From Oscillospiraceae bacterium (GTDB lineage: Bacteria; Bacillota; Clostridia; Lachnospirales; Lachnospiraceae), in the NCBI GenBank assembly GCA_021771715.1, contig JAETOO010000009.1, forward strand, positions 59,586 through 123,585: DNA of 64,000 bases. The letters are read 5' to 3'. The notes below the pieces were generated by a model. The model was not told where the DNA came from. It ran no database searches and saw only the letters and a program-made list of their open reading frames with translations. Every line of letters starts with the position of its first letter. Within the stretch, counting starts at the first letter, position 1. The position numbers were made by a program, and so were the translations under genes. This document shows, one piece after another, positions 1 to 9,580 of the stretch.

Positions 1-1
1 C

Positions 2-172
2 TGGATGTGCACGCTGCCGGTCGCGTACCTGCTGAGCCGTCACTCGAGCCTCACGATTCTGCCGACCTTCATCCTGTGCCAGTCTCTGGATCTGATCAAA
101 TGTGTGATCGGGTTCATCCTGGTGAAAAAGGGCGTCTGGATCCAGAACCTGGTCGCGGAGCAGGAGAGCTGA
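2..172 (+). CDS. MATE family efflux transporter, C-terminal end (partial, 5' end outside window)
   Basis: Frame 2 reads WMCTLPVAYLLSRHSSLTILPTFILCQSLDLIKCVIGFILVKKGVWIQNLVAEQES*, the typical C-terminal helix and tail of MATE transporters. Confidence 0.7.
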   Translation, partial: WMCTLPVAYLLSRHSSLTILPTFILCQSLDLIKCVIGFILVKKGVWIQNLVAEQES

Positions 173-196
173 ATACGATTTTGGTAGAATAAATAG

Positions 197-236
197 AAAC
201 TGCACAAAATTTCCAATATTTTTGTGCAGTTTTTTT
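197..236 (+). terminator. Rho-independent terminator
   Basis: Stem AAACTGCACAAA / TTTGTGCAGTTT followed by a T run. Confidence 0.8.
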
Positions 237-463
237 GTGGGAAATATGTTACAATTTTGTTAAGATATATTAAAAATTTAATGCAACGATATTACAAACA
301 AATTTCTGCGGCAGTTCTGCGGTTGGTACTGAGCGAATCATTTCGTTTTTCGGCTTGGTCGCTGTAGAATGAGTACGGTTGGCACAAGGCACCGCAACAT
401 ACCCACGCGGGTATGGCGGTTTGGATCGTTGCCTACGGAAATCAAGGTCGAGAGTGGGAAAAG

Positions 464-1303
464 ATGAGCATATTTAAGAGAGTGGATCACAGACAGAAGG
501 AGCGGAGGGCGCACGGGATGGATGCGGGAATCCCGGGGTATGTGCTGGACTATGCGCGCAGCCTGGAGCTTCCGGATCCCTCCGGGCAGCTGGAGCTTTG
601 GCTGCAGGATGGGGAGAGCGCCGAGCGCAGGAGGCGGTTCCGGTTTGCAGCGCGTGCGCCGTACTATCTGCTGGCGTGTGCGGCGGAGGATGAGGCGGTC
701 TGCCTGAATGCGGGCTACGTGCTGGAGCGCGCGGCGATGTTTCTGGGCGCGCACGGCGTGGCGGCGAAGGTGCTGCTGCGGGTGCCGGAGGGGCTGGAGG
801 AGCTTCCGGACGGGAGACGGGCGGTCGCGGCGCTGGCCTTCGGGATGGAAGCTTACGGCGGCGGTCTGCCGGGGCGCGGCGCACAGCAGGTGGAGCATCC
901 GTTCATCTGCCGGGAGGCCGGTGAGGCGTGGACGCGCGAGGTGCTCGCGTATGGCGGGACGGTGCTCGCGCCGGAGCAGCAGACCGGAGTGCGCCTGGTC
1001 CGCGGAGAGTCGGCGATCCACATTGCGGCGGGACGGTTTTTCGGAAGAAATGCGGAGGTCTCCCGCTTTCACGGCGGCATGGCGCTGGCAGCTGTGATGG
1101 GCGCGGCGGAGGAGCTGTGGATCGATCTGTGCATGGTGCGCCTTTCCGCAGAGCTGCAGGAGAACGCGGCCGGGCCGGATTACCTCATCAGTGTCTGCCG
1201 GAGAGAGGACCGCAGGCTGCTGGAGCAGGGCAGCCAAAAGAGCGCGGCAGTCGCCCGCAAGGAGACGCCGCAGCCGCTCGGAGGGCAGTGGAAGTACGCG
1301 TGA
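464..1303 (+). CDS. putative TM-nitroreductase family protein
   Basis: ORF 413..1303; ATG at 464 (MSIFKRVDHRQ) preferred. NAGYVLERAAMFLGAHGVAAKVLLRVPEG resembles the TM-nitroreductase signature. Confidence 0.6.
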   Translation: MSIFKRVDHRQKERRAHGMDAGIPGYVLDYARSLELPDPSGQLELWLQDGESAERRRRFRFAARAPYYLLACAAEDEAVCLNAGYVLERAAMFLGAHGVAAKVLLRVPEGLEELPDGRRAVAALAFGMEAYGGGLPGRGAQQVEHPFICREAGEAWTREVLAYGGTVLAPEQQTGVRLVRGESAIHIAAGRFFGRNAEVSRFHGGMALAAVMGAAEELWIDLCMVRLSAELQENAAGPDYLISVCRREDRRLLEQGSQKSAAVARKETPQPLGGQWKYA

Positions 1304-1447
1304 CGGCTGCGGATAGCAGTGGGAATATATGCGTGACGGCTACGGACAGCAGTGAGAATGATGCGGATGGTTGTAGCCGGCAGTAGAAATATATGTGACA
1401 GCTGCGGTCAGCGATGAGGGTATGCGCGACGGTGGTAAAAAGAATAT
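1298..1447. repeat. imperfect tandem repeat, about 32-33 bp unit, 4-5 decayed copies
   Basis: gcgtgacggctgcggatagcagtgggaatatat / gcgtgacggctacggacagcagtgagaatgat / gcggatggttgtagccggcagtagaaatatat / gtgacagctgcggtcagcgatgagggtat, then a partial unit. Confidence 0.6.
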
Positions 1448-1621
1448 GTGAGAGCAGAGTGCTGCAAACTTGCTGGCAACTGGCATGATTGATGTGCGGA
1501 TAGGCGCACGAAGATCAGTGATGGCAGATCAACCGCAGGTTGCAGCATTTTTTTCTGACAATGGCTGAAGAAATTGCGGGTGCAATATGCAAAGAAGGAG
1601 AAACTCGTCGGGCCTGCAGAA

Positions 1622-1717
1622 GTCAAATCCCCCGCAGCAAGCTACGGGGGATTTGACCCTCGCGGCAGTCGCCAAATATCCATGCAAGCATGGCTACTTG
1701 ACTCGTTGCTCGCGGGA
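1622..1717. repeat. structured intergenic element with nested palindromes
   Basis: Perfect 13-bp arms GTCAAATCCCCCG/CGGGGGATTTGAC (1622-1634/1645-1657), palindrome CCATGCAAGCATGG (1680-1693), direct repeat CTCGCGG flanking the latter. Confidence 0.5.
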
Positions 1718-1721
1718 ATAA

Positions 1722-1748
1722 AAAACCTCAGAGCAAATTCTCTGAGGC
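1722..1748 (-). terminator. Rho-independent terminator of tRNA-Gly operon
   Basis: Minus strand CCTCAGAGAATTTGCTCTGAGG followed by TTTTTTATT. Confidence 0.8.
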
Positions 1749-1757
1749 ATTAAAAAG

Positions 1758-1830
1758 AGCGACAGACGGGACTCGAACCCGCGACCTCCACCTTGGCAAG
1801 GTGGCGTACTACCAACTGTACTACTATCGC
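1758..1830 (-). tRNA. tRNA-Gly(GCC), copy 3 of operon
   Basis: Minus strand GCGATAGTAGTACAGTTGGTAGTACGCCACCTTGCCAAGGTGGAGGTCGCGGGTTCGAGTCCCGTCTGTCGCT; full cloverleaf, anticodon GCC, no encoded CCA. Confidence 0.95.
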
Positions 1831-1844
1831 ATATAAAACAGAAG

Positions 1845-1917
1845 AGCGACAGACGGGACTCGAACCCGCGACCTCCACCTTGGCAAGGTGGCGTACTACC
1901 AACTGTACTACTATCGC
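1845..1917 (-). tRNA. tRNA-Gly(GCC), copy 2
   Basis: Identical 73-nt sequence to the neighbouring copies. Confidence 0.95.
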
Positions 1918-1932
1918 ATATAAAACTGGAAG

Positions 1933-2005
1933 AGCGACAGACGGGACTCGAACCCGCGACCTCCACCTTGGCAAGGTGGCGTACTACCAACTGTACTACT
2001 ATCGC
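1933..2005 (-). tRNA. tRNA-Gly(GCC), copy 1
   Basis: Identical 73-nt sequence to the neighbouring copies. Confidence 0.95.
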
Positions 2006-2287
2006 ATATCAATCTGAATGATCGGCTTCCCGCCGAGCAACTAAAACTATACTATATCCGATACGAATTGTCAACACCTTTTTGAATTTTTTTCAGTTCA
2101 GCCATTATTTTATCAGGAAACAGTTGAAATGTGCGGGAAAATACATTATTATAGTGAGAAAGCCTTTGGCGGGTGCAACATTGCCGTCCGCCTGACGGAA
2201 ACGATTGGCTGACAGAGAAATACAGATGGCTGCGGCGGAACGGATTGGTTCGGGAAAATGGCAGTCTGGTGGAAAGGAAGAGGAAGC

Positions 2288-3373
2288 ATGAACTATAAGA
2301 TAGCAGTGATTCCGGGAGACGGAATCGGACCTGAGATTGTGAGAGAGGCGCGCAAAGTGCTGGACGCGGCTGCCGTGAAATATGGATTTACCCTGGAGTA
2401 CACGGAGCTTTTGATGGGCGGGGCGTCGATTGATGCGAACGGCGTGCCGCTCACGGACGAGACGATCGAAACGGCGAAGGCGAGCGATGCGGTGCTGATG
2501 GGCTCGATCGGTGGGGATGCGAAGACCTCCCCGTGGTATCGGCTGGAGCCGTCGCTGCGCCCCGAGGCAGGACTGTTAAAGCTCAGGAAATCCCTGAACC
2601 TCTTTGCAAATCTTCGCCCTGCGTATTTGTACGAGGAGCTGAAGGCGGCCTGCCCGCTGCGGGACGAGATCATCGGCGACGGGTTTGACATGCTGATCAT
2701 GCGTGAGCTGACCGGCGGCCTGTACTTTGGCGCGCGCTCCACGGTTGAGGAGGACGGCGTGAAGAAGGCGACAGACACGCTCGTGTACAGCGAGCATGAG
2801 ATCCGCCGGATTGCCGTCAAGGGCTTCGACATCGCCCGCAAGCGCCGCAAGAAGGTCTGCAGCGTCGACAAGGCAAACGTGCTCGATTCCTCGCGGCTCT
2901 GGAGAAGCGTCGTGGAGGAGGTGGCGAAGGAGTATCCGGACGTGGAGCTCTCCCATATGCTGGTGGATAACTGCGCAATGCAGCTCGTCAAGGATCCGGG
3001 ACAGTTCGACGTGATTCTGACCGAGAATATGTTCGGCGACATCCTCTCGGATGAGGCGAGCATGGTGACCGGCTCGATCGGAATGCTGTCCTCCGCGTCA
3101 TTGAATGAGACGAAGTTCGGCCTCTACGAGCCCAGCCACGGCTCCGCACCGGACATCGCGGGGATGGATCTCGCCAACCCGATCGCGACGATCCTTTCCG
3201 CAGCCATGATGCTCCGCTACTCCCTCGATCTCGACGAGGCGGCGGACGCGATTGAGGCGGCGGTGAAGCAGGTGCTAAAGGACGGTTACCGGACGGCCGA
3301 TATCATGTCGGACGGCTGCACACGGGTGGGATGCGCCGAGATGGGATCCCTGATCCGGGAGAGAATACAGTAG
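2288..3373 (+). CDS. leuB: 3-isopropylmalate dehydrogenase
   Basis: [18 protein letters not shown]...; [27 protein letters not shown] and [12 protein letters not shown] motifs; ATG 2288 after GGAAGAGGAAG. Confidence 0.95.
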   Translation: MNYKIAVIPGDGIGPEIVREARKVLDAAAVKYGFTLEYTELLMGGASIDANGVPLTDETIETAKASDAVLMGSIGGDAKTSPWYRLEPSLRPEAGLLKLRKSLNLFANLRPAYLYEELKAACPLRDEIIGDGFDMLIMRELTGGLYFGARSTVEEDGVKKATDTLVYSEHEIRRIAVKGFDIARKRRKKVCSVDKANVLDSSRLWRSVVEEVAKEYPDVELSHMLVDNCAMQLVKDPGQFDVILTENMFGDILSDEASMVTGSIGMLSSASLNETKFGLYEPSHGSAPDIAGMDLANPIATILSAAMMLRYSLDLDEAADAIEAAVKQVLKDGYRTADIMSDGCTRVGCAEMGSLIRERIQ

Positions 3374-3415
3374 ATACCTGCAGGAGACTGCAGCTGCAAC
3401 AGGAGGAGAATTATT

Positions 3416-5089
3416 ATGAAAAGTGACGCAGTAAAAAAAGGAATTCAGCAGGCCCCGCACCGTTCGCTGTTCAACGCGCTCGGGCTCACCGAGGAGGAGA
3501 TGAAGCGCCCGCTGATCGGTATCGTAAATTCCTACAATGAGGTTGTGCCGGGCCATATGAACCTGGATAAGATCACCGAGGCGGTCAAGCTGGGCGTGGC
3601 GATGGCCGGCGGCGTGCCGCGCGAGTTCCCGGCGATCGCAGTCTGTGACGGGATCGCGATGGGGCATGTGGGGATGAAATACTCTCTGGTGACGCGTGAC
3701 CTGATCGCGGACTCGACTGAGTGCATGGCGATTGCACACCAGTTTGATGCGCTCGTCATGATTCCGAACTGTGACAAGAATGTGCCGGGCCTTCTGATGG
3801 CGGCGGCGCGCCTGAACATTCCGACGATCTTCGTCAGCGGCGGCCCGATGATGGCCGGCCATGTCAAGGGGAGAAAGAGAAGCCTCTCGAGCATGTTTGA
3901 GGCAGTCGGCGAGCACGCCGCAGGCAAGCTGACCGACGAGGAGGTCACAGAGTATGAGAACAAGGTCTGCCCGACCTGCGGTTCCTGCTCCGGCATGTAC
4001 ACGGCCAACAGCATGAACTGTCTGACCGAGGTGCTCGGCATGGGCCTGAAGGGCAACGGCACGATTCCGGCCGTCTATTCCGAGAGAATCCGTCTCGCAA
4101 AAATGGCCGGAATGCAGATCATGGAGCTGTGGAGAAACAACATCCGCCCGCGCGACATCATGACAGAGAAGGCGTTTCTGAACGCGCTGACCGTGGACAT
4201 GGCGCTTGGCTGCTCGACGAACAGCATGCTGCACCTCCCGGCGATCGCGCACGAGGCGGGCGTCGAGCTGAATGTCGACATCGCAAACGAGATCAGCGCG
4301 CGCACACCGAACCTGTGCCATCTGGCGCCGGCCGGCCCGACCTACATAGAGGATCTTAACGAGGCGGGCGGCGTGTATGCCGTCATGAACGAGCTGACGA
4401 AGCGGGATCTGCTGCAGCTGGACTGCATGACCGTGACCGGAAAGACGGTAGGAGAAAATATCAAAGACTGTGTCAATCAGAACCCGGAGGTGATTCGCCC
4501 GATCGACCACCCGTACAGTGAGACCGGCGGCCTCGCCATCCTCAAGGGCAACCTTGCCCCGGATTCCGGCGTCGTGAAGCGCTCGGCGGTCGTGCCGGAG
4601 ATGATGGTCCACGAGGGGCCCGCGCGCGTGTTTGACTGCGAGGAGGACGCGATCGCGGCGATCCTGGGCGGAAAGATTCACCCGGGCGATGTGGTCGTGA
4701 TCCGCTACGAGGGGCCGAAGGGAGGCCCGGGCATGCGGGAGATGCTGAACCCGACGTCGGCGATCGCCGGCATGGGACTCGGCTCGTCCGTCGCGCTGAT
4801 CACGGACGGCCGGTTCAGCGGCGCGTCGAGAGGCGCATCCATCGGCCACGTCTCCCCGGAGGCTGCGGTTGGCGGCCCGATCGCGCTGGTCGAGGAGGGA
4901 GATACGATCAAGATCAACATTCCGGAGTGCAGGCTGGAGCTCGACGTGAGCGACGAGGAGCTGGCAGAGCGCAGGAGCAGATGGCAGCCGCGCGAGCCGA
5001 AGATCACGACCGGATACCTCGCGCGCTACGCATCGCTGGTGACCTCCGGCAACCGCGGCGCGATCCTCGAGGTCCCGCGGGCGAACTGA
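3416..5089 (+). CDS. ilvD: dihydroxy-acid dehydratase
   Basis: [62 protein letters not shown]; full length. Confidence 0.97.
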   Translation: MKSDAVKKGIQQAPHRSLFNALGLTEEEMKRPLIGIVNSYNEVVPGHMNLDKITEAVKLGVAMAGGVPREFPAIAVCDGIAMGHVGMKYSLVTRDLIADSTECMAIAHQFDALVMIPNCDKNVPGLLMAAARLNIPTIFVSGGPMMAGHVKGRKRSLSSMFEAVGEHAAGKLTDEEVTEYENKVCPTCGSCSGMYTANSMNCLTEVLGMGLKGNGTIPAVYSERIRLAKMAGMQIMELWRNNIRPRDIMTEKAFLNALTVDMALGCSTNSMLHLPAIAHEAGVELNVDIANEISARTPNLCHLAPAGPTYIEDLNEAGGVYAVMNELTKRDLLQLDCMTVTGKTVGENIKDCVNQNPEVIRPIDHPYSETGGLAILKGNLAPDSGVVKRSAVVPEMMVHEGPARVFDCEEDAIAAILGGKIHPGDVVVIRYEGPKGGPGMREMLNPTSAIAGMGLGSSVALITDGRFSGASRGASIGHVSPEAAVGGPIALVEEGDTIKINIPECRLELDVSDEELAERRSRWQPREPKITTGYLARYASLVTSGNRGAILEVPRAN

Positions 5090-5106
5090 CCGGAAATAAA
5101 TACAAG

Positions 5107-5210
5107 GTTACAGTTCAACAGGACGCCCATTCAAAAATGGTAATACAGCCCTTAGCAAGCAAGCTTGCACGGTCTGTCTTCTCATTTTTTATGCATGACT
5201 GGACTGTAAC
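5107..5210. repeat. intergenic element bounded by imperfect inverted repeats
   Basis: GTTACAGTTCA (5107-5117) versus TGGACTGTAAC (5200-5210), 10/11 complementary; inner palindrome GCAAGCTTGC. Confidence 0.45.
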
Positions 5211-5245
5211 AGATATATGGTTTGAGATAGAAAGGATAAGATGGA

Positions 5246-6922
5246 ATGAGATTGACAGGATCAGAGATAGTGATTGAGTGTTTGAAGGAGCAGGGCGTGG
5301 ACACCGTGTTCGGGTATCCGGGCGGGGCGATTCTGAATATATACGATGAGCTGTACAAGCACAGCGATGAGATTAAGCACATCCTGACCTCGCACGAGCA
5401 GGGGGCTTCCCACGCGGCGGACGGCTACGCGCGCGCGACCGGCAAGGTCGGCGTCTGCATGGCGACCTCCGGGCCGGGGGCGACCAACCTGGTGACAGGG
5501 ATCGCGACGGCCTGCATGGACTCTGTGCCGGTTGTGGCGATCACGGCGAACGTGACGGTGCCGCTGCTCGGGCGCGACAGTTTTCAGGAGATTGATATCA
5601 CCGGCATCACGATGCCGATCACGAAGCACAATTTTATCGTGAAGGACGTGGAGAAGCTCGCAGATACGATCCGCTGGGCGTTCCGGATCGCGCAGGAGGG
5701 GCGTCCCGGCCCGGTGCTGATCGACATCACGAAGGATGTCACGGCGGCGGAGGCGGAGTACACGCCGCAGACTCCGGAGCCGGTGGAGCGCAGCACGGAG
5801 TATATCAGGGAAGCGGATCTGGAGCAGGCGGTGAAGCTGATCAACGAGTGCAAGCGCCCGTTTGTGTTCGTGGGCGGCGGCGCAGTGATCTCCGACGCAG
5901 ATGAGGAGCTGAAGAAATTTGCCGACAAGCTCCACGCGCCGGTGGCGGACTCCCTGATGGGGAAGGGCGCTTACAGCGGCGAGAATGACCTGTACTGCGG
6001 GATGCTCGGCATGCACGGGACGAAGACGGCGAACCTCGGCGTCTCGAAGTGTGATCTGCTGATCACGGTGGGCTCCCGCTTCAGCGACCGTGTCGTCGGC
6101 CAGGCGAAGAGTTTTGCGAAGAACGCGAAGATCATCCAGATTGACGTCGACGCGGCGGAGATCAATAAAAATATTGTGGTGGACTGCAGCATCATCGGCG
6201 ACGTGCGCGAGGTGCTCAAGAGGTTGAATGAGCGGATCGAGGAGCACCGCCACGACGAGTGGGACGATTCGATCCGGGAGCTGAAGGCGAAATACCCGCT
6301 CAAGTACGACCATGAGACGCTGACCGGCCCGTACGTGGTCGAGGAGATCAACCGCCAGACGAAGGGGGACGCGATCATCGTGACAGAGGTCGGACAGCAC
6401 CAGATGTGGGCGGCGCAGTACTACAAGTACCTGAAGCCGCGGACACTGCTGACCTCCGGCGGCCTGGGCACGATGGGCTACGGCCTTGGCGCGGCGATCG
6501 GCGCGAAGATGGGCTGCCCGGACAAGACGGTGATCAACATCGCAGGCGACGGCTGCTTCCGCATGAACATGAATGAGATCGCGACGGCGGGCCGCTACAA
6601 CATTCCGGTGATCGAGGTCGTGATCAATAACCATGTGCTGGGCATGGTGCGCCAGTGGCAGACGCTGTTTTACGGGGAGCGGTACTCGCAGACCGTGCTC
6701 TCGGATGCCGTCGACTTCGTGAAGCTCGCCGAGGCGATGGGCGTCGAGGGCTGCCGCGTCACGAAGAAGGAGGAGCTTGCCCCCGCGCTGGAGTACGCGA
6801 TCAAGCTCGGCAAGCCGTACCTGATCGACTGCCAGATCGACAGCGACGACAAGGTATTCCCGATGGTGCCCGCGGGCAAGCCGATCGACACCGTGTTCGA
6901 CCAGGATGACCTGAAGGAGTGA
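5246..6922 (+). CDS. ilvB: acetolactate synthase large (catalytic) subunit
   Basis: MRLTGSEIVIECLKEQGVDTVFGYPGGAILNIYDEL...; ThDP motif GDGCFRMNMNEIATAGRYNIPVIEVVINN. Confidence 0.95.
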   Translation: MRLTGSEIVIECLKEQGVDTVFGYPGGAILNIYDELYKHSDEIKHILTSHEQGASHAADGYARATGKVGVCMATSGPGATNLVTGIATACMDSVPVVAITANVTVPLLGRDSFQEIDITGITMPITKHNFIVKDVEKLADTIRWAFRIAQEGRPGPVLIDITKDVTAAEAEYTPQTPEPVERSTEYIREADLEQAVKLINECKRPFVFVGGGAVISDADEELKKFADKLHAPVADSLMGKGAYSGENDLYCGMLGMHGTKTANLGVSKCDLLITVGSRFSDRVVGQAKSFAKNAKIIQIDVDAAEINKNIVVDCSIIGDVREVLKRLNERIEEHRHDEWDDSIRELKAKYPLKYDHETLTGPYVVEEINRQTKGDAIIVTEVGQHQMWAAQYYKYLKPRTLLTSGGLGTMGYGLGAAIGAKMGCPDKTVINIAGDGCFRMNMNEIATAGRYNIPVIEVVINNHVLGMVRQWQTLFYGERYSQTVLSDAVDFVKLAEAMGVEGCRVTKKEELAPALEYAIKLGKPYLIDCQIDSDDKVFPMVPAGKPIDTVFDQDDLKE

Positions 6923-6998
6923 CGGATCATATAATAGAGTCAGAGCGGTCCGCATGCGGATCACACGGCAGAAATGCCAAAATGAGGAGGATGAAAAA

Positions 6999-8090
6999 AT
7001 GAGCAGAGTGTACAATTTCTCGGCCGGTCCGGCGGTGCTGCCGGAGGAGGTGCTGAGGGAAGCGCAGGAGGAGATGCTGGACTACCGCGGCTGCGGCCAG
7101 TCCGTCATGGAGATGAGCCATCGCTCGAAGGTCTTTGACGACTTGATCAACGAGACGGAGGCGGACCTGCGCGAGCTGATGCAGGTTCCGGACAATTACC
7201 GGATTCTGTTTATGCAGGGCGGTGCGAGCCTGCAGTTCGCGATGATCCCGATGAATCTGATGAAGCATGGGGTGGCGGACTACATCATCACCGGCCAGTG
7301 GGCGAAAAAGGCGTGGCAGGAGGCGCAGAAGTACGGGACGGCCAACGCGGTGGCCTCGAGTGCCGACCGGACGTTCTCATACATACCGGACTGCAGCGAC
7401 CTGCCGATTGACGAGAGAGCCGACTACGTCTATATCTGCGAGAACAATACCATCTACGGCACAAAGTACAAAAAGCTGCCCAACACAAAGGGCAAGCTGC
7501 TGGTATCGGACGTGTCCTCGTGCTTCCTGTCGGAGCCGGTGAACGTGTCGGACTACGGAATCCTGTACGGCGGCGTGCAGAAAAACATCGGACCGGCGGG
7601 CATGGTGATCTCGATCATCCGCGAGGATCTCATCACCGACGACGTGATGCCGTTCACGCCGACGATGATGAAGTTCAAGACACACGCCGATGCGAACTCG
7701 ATGTACAACACGCCGAACTGCTACTGCATCTATATGTGCGGCAAGGTGTTCAAGTGGATCAAATCCCTGGGCGGCCTGTCCGCGATGAAGGCGCGCAACG
7801 AGGAGAAGGCAAAGATTTTGTACGACTTCCTCGATGAGAGCCGGCTGTTCCACGGCACGGTCGTGAAGGAGGACCGCTCCCTGATGAACGTCCCGTTTGT
7901 GACCGGGGACAAGGAACTGGACGCAGTGTTCGTCAAGGCGGCCGAGGAGGCCGGGTTTGTGAACCTGAAGGGACACCGCACCGTGGGCGGTATGCGGGCG
8001 AGCATCTACAACGCGATGCCCGTCGAGGGCGTGCAGAAGCTAGTCGCATTCATGAAGGAGTTCGAGCGGGAGCATGCTGGTTTAGAATAG
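6999..8090 (+). CDS. serC: phosphoserine aminotransferase
   Basis: MSRVYNFSAGPAVLPEEVL...; preceded by GAGGATG. Confidence 0.95.
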   Translation: MSRVYNFSAGPAVLPEEVLREAQEEMLDYRGCGQSVMEMSHRSKVFDDLINETEADLRELMQVPDNYRILFMQGGASLQFAMIPMNLMKHGVADYIITGQWAKKAWQEAQKYGTANAVASSADRTFSYIPDCSDLPIDERADYVYICENNTIYGTKYKKLPNTKGKLLVSDVSSCFLSEPVNVSDYGILYGGVQKNIGPAGMVISIIREDLITDDVMPFTPTMMKFKTHADANSMYNTPNCYCIYMCGKVFKWIKSLGGLSAMKARNEEKAKILYDFLDESRLFHGTVVKEDRSLMNVPFVTGDKELDAVFVKAAEEAGFVNLKGHRTVGGMRASIYNAMPVEGVQKLVAFMKEFEREHAGLE

Positions 8091-8108
8091 AAAAGAGGAG
8101 AGTCCGAA

Positions 8109-9266
8109 ATGTATCGTTATACATGCCTGAATCCGATCGCACAGATCGGGCTGGATGGTTTTACCGGAGATTATGAAAAAACAGAAGTCATGGAGAGTGC
8201 GGACGCTGTTCTGGTACGCAGCGCCAAAATGCACGAGATGGAGCTTCCAAAGCGCCTGTGTGCGATTGCGCGCGCAGGAGCAGGAGTCAACAATATTCCG
8301 CTGGAGAAATGCGCGGAGGAGGGAATTGTCGTCTTCAACACGCCGGGAGCGAACGCGAACGGAGTCAAGGAGCTGGTGTTCGCGGGGATGCTGCTCGCGG
8401 CGCGCGACATTATCGGCGGCGCCAACTGGGCAGCCGCTCAGGCGGGAAATGCGGATGTGACAGCCGCGACCGAGAAGGAGAAGAAACAGTTTGCCGGCAC
8501 GGAGCTGCTCGGCAAGAAGCTGGGCATCATCGGCCTGGGTGCGATCGGCGTGAAGGTCGCGAACGCGGCGACGCATCTTGGCATGGACGTGTACGGGTAC
8601 GACCCGTACATCTCGGTGGATGCGGCCTGGAATTTGTCGAGAAGCATTCACCACATCAACGACGTGGAGGACATCTACCGCGAGTGCGACTACATCACGA
8701 TCCACGTGCCGCTTCTGGACTCCACAAAGAAGATGATCAATGAGGCGGCGATCGCGAAGATGAAGCAGAATGTGGTGATCCTGAACTTTGCGCGCGATCT
8801 GCTCGTGGACGAGGAGGCAGTTATCGCGGCGATCGAGGCGGGAAAGGTGCACCGCTACGTGTCGGATTTCCCGAACCCGGTGACGGTCGGGAAAAAGGGT
8901 GTGATTGTCACCCCGCATCTGGGGGCGTCGACCGCGGAGTCCGAGGAGAACTGTGCCGTCATGGCCGTGAAGGAGCTGCGGAACTTCCTGGAGAACGGCA
9001 ACATCCGCAACTCCGTCAACTACCCGAACTGTGACCTCGGACTGTGCGCGGCGGAGTCACGTCTGGCGATCTGCCACCGGAACAGCAAGCGCATGATCAG
9101 CCAGTTCACAGACATCCTCTCCGACACCAACATTCAGAACATGAGTAATTCCAGCCGCGGCGACTACGCGTACACGCTGCTCGACCTCGACGGACGGGTG
9201 TCCGAGGAGGAGCTCGCGAAGCTGCAGGAGATCAAGGGAGTGCTGAGGGTTCGAGTCGTAAAATAA
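8109..9266 (+). CDS. serA: D-3-phosphoglycerate dehydrogenase
   Basis: RAGAGVNNIPLEKCAEEGIVVFNTPGANANGVKELV, LGIIGLGAIGVKVANAA; follows serC. Confidence 0.9.
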   Translation: MYRYTCLNPIAQIGLDGFTGDYEKTEVMESADAVLVRSAKMHEMELPKRLCAIARAGAGVNNIPLEKCAEEGIVVFNTPGANANGVKELVFAGMLLAARDIIGGANWAAAQAGNADVTAATEKEKKQFAGTELLGKKLGIIGLGAIGVKVANAATHLGMDVYGYDPYISVDAAWNLSRSIHHINDVEDIYRECDYITIHVPLLDSTKKMINEAAIAKMKQNVVILNFARDLLVDEEAVIAAIEAGKVHRYVSDFPNPVTVGKKGVIVTPHLGASTAESEENCAVMAVKELRNFLENGNIRNSVNYPNCDLGLCAAESRLAICHRNSKRMISQFTDILSDTNIQNMSNSSRGDYAYTLLDLDGRVSEEELAKLQEIKGVLRVRVVK

Positions 9267-9308
9267 GGAAGATTAGCGTAAGTATCTGTACAGATCCGAT
9301 GAGCAAAT

Positions 9309-9371
9309 TACCGCAGCGCACAGCCTGCCCCGCGATGAGGCGGCAGGCCGTGCGCTGCGGTATTGTCTTTT
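9309..9371 (+). terminator. Rho-independent terminator downstream of serA
   Basis: Long stem TACCGCAGCGCAC-GCCTGCC / GGCAGG-GTGCGCTGCGGTA, then TTGTCTTTTT. Confidence 0.8.
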
Positions 9372-9580
9372 TCGACAAAATGAGATGGAATTTTTTGTGC
9401 AGAAAAGAGACTGACGATCGGTCAGCGGCGGAATTATTTTCGAAAATTTTCTGATTTTTCTTGAGTTTATGGCGATAAAATGATAAACTGAACAGGAACA
9501 GAGCTGTTTTTGTTGATTACGCCGAAATGCGGAGCGCAGGAGTGGCTTATGACAATCAAGAGTCTTTGGAGGGGTGCCAT

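Noticed and set aside
1694-2017. Repeated peptide ORFs (AKVEVAGSSPVCRS) and the possibility of a CRISPR array
   Set aside because: The repeats are three tRNA-Gly genes with cloverleaf structure and anticodon GCC; the spacers are near-identical, not unique.
2161-2280. Quasi-repetitive GGCTGxxGG text upstream of leuB (similarly 43080-43190 and 26800-26890)
   Set aside because: Short purine-rich imperfect similarity without a constant period; unlike 1298-1447 and 25351-25575 it does not resolve into units.
2145-2287. Possible T-box leader upstream of leuB (gcgggtgcaacattgccgtccgcc)
   Set aside because: Only weakly like the T-box antiterminator sequence, no recognisable Stem I, and the leader is too short.
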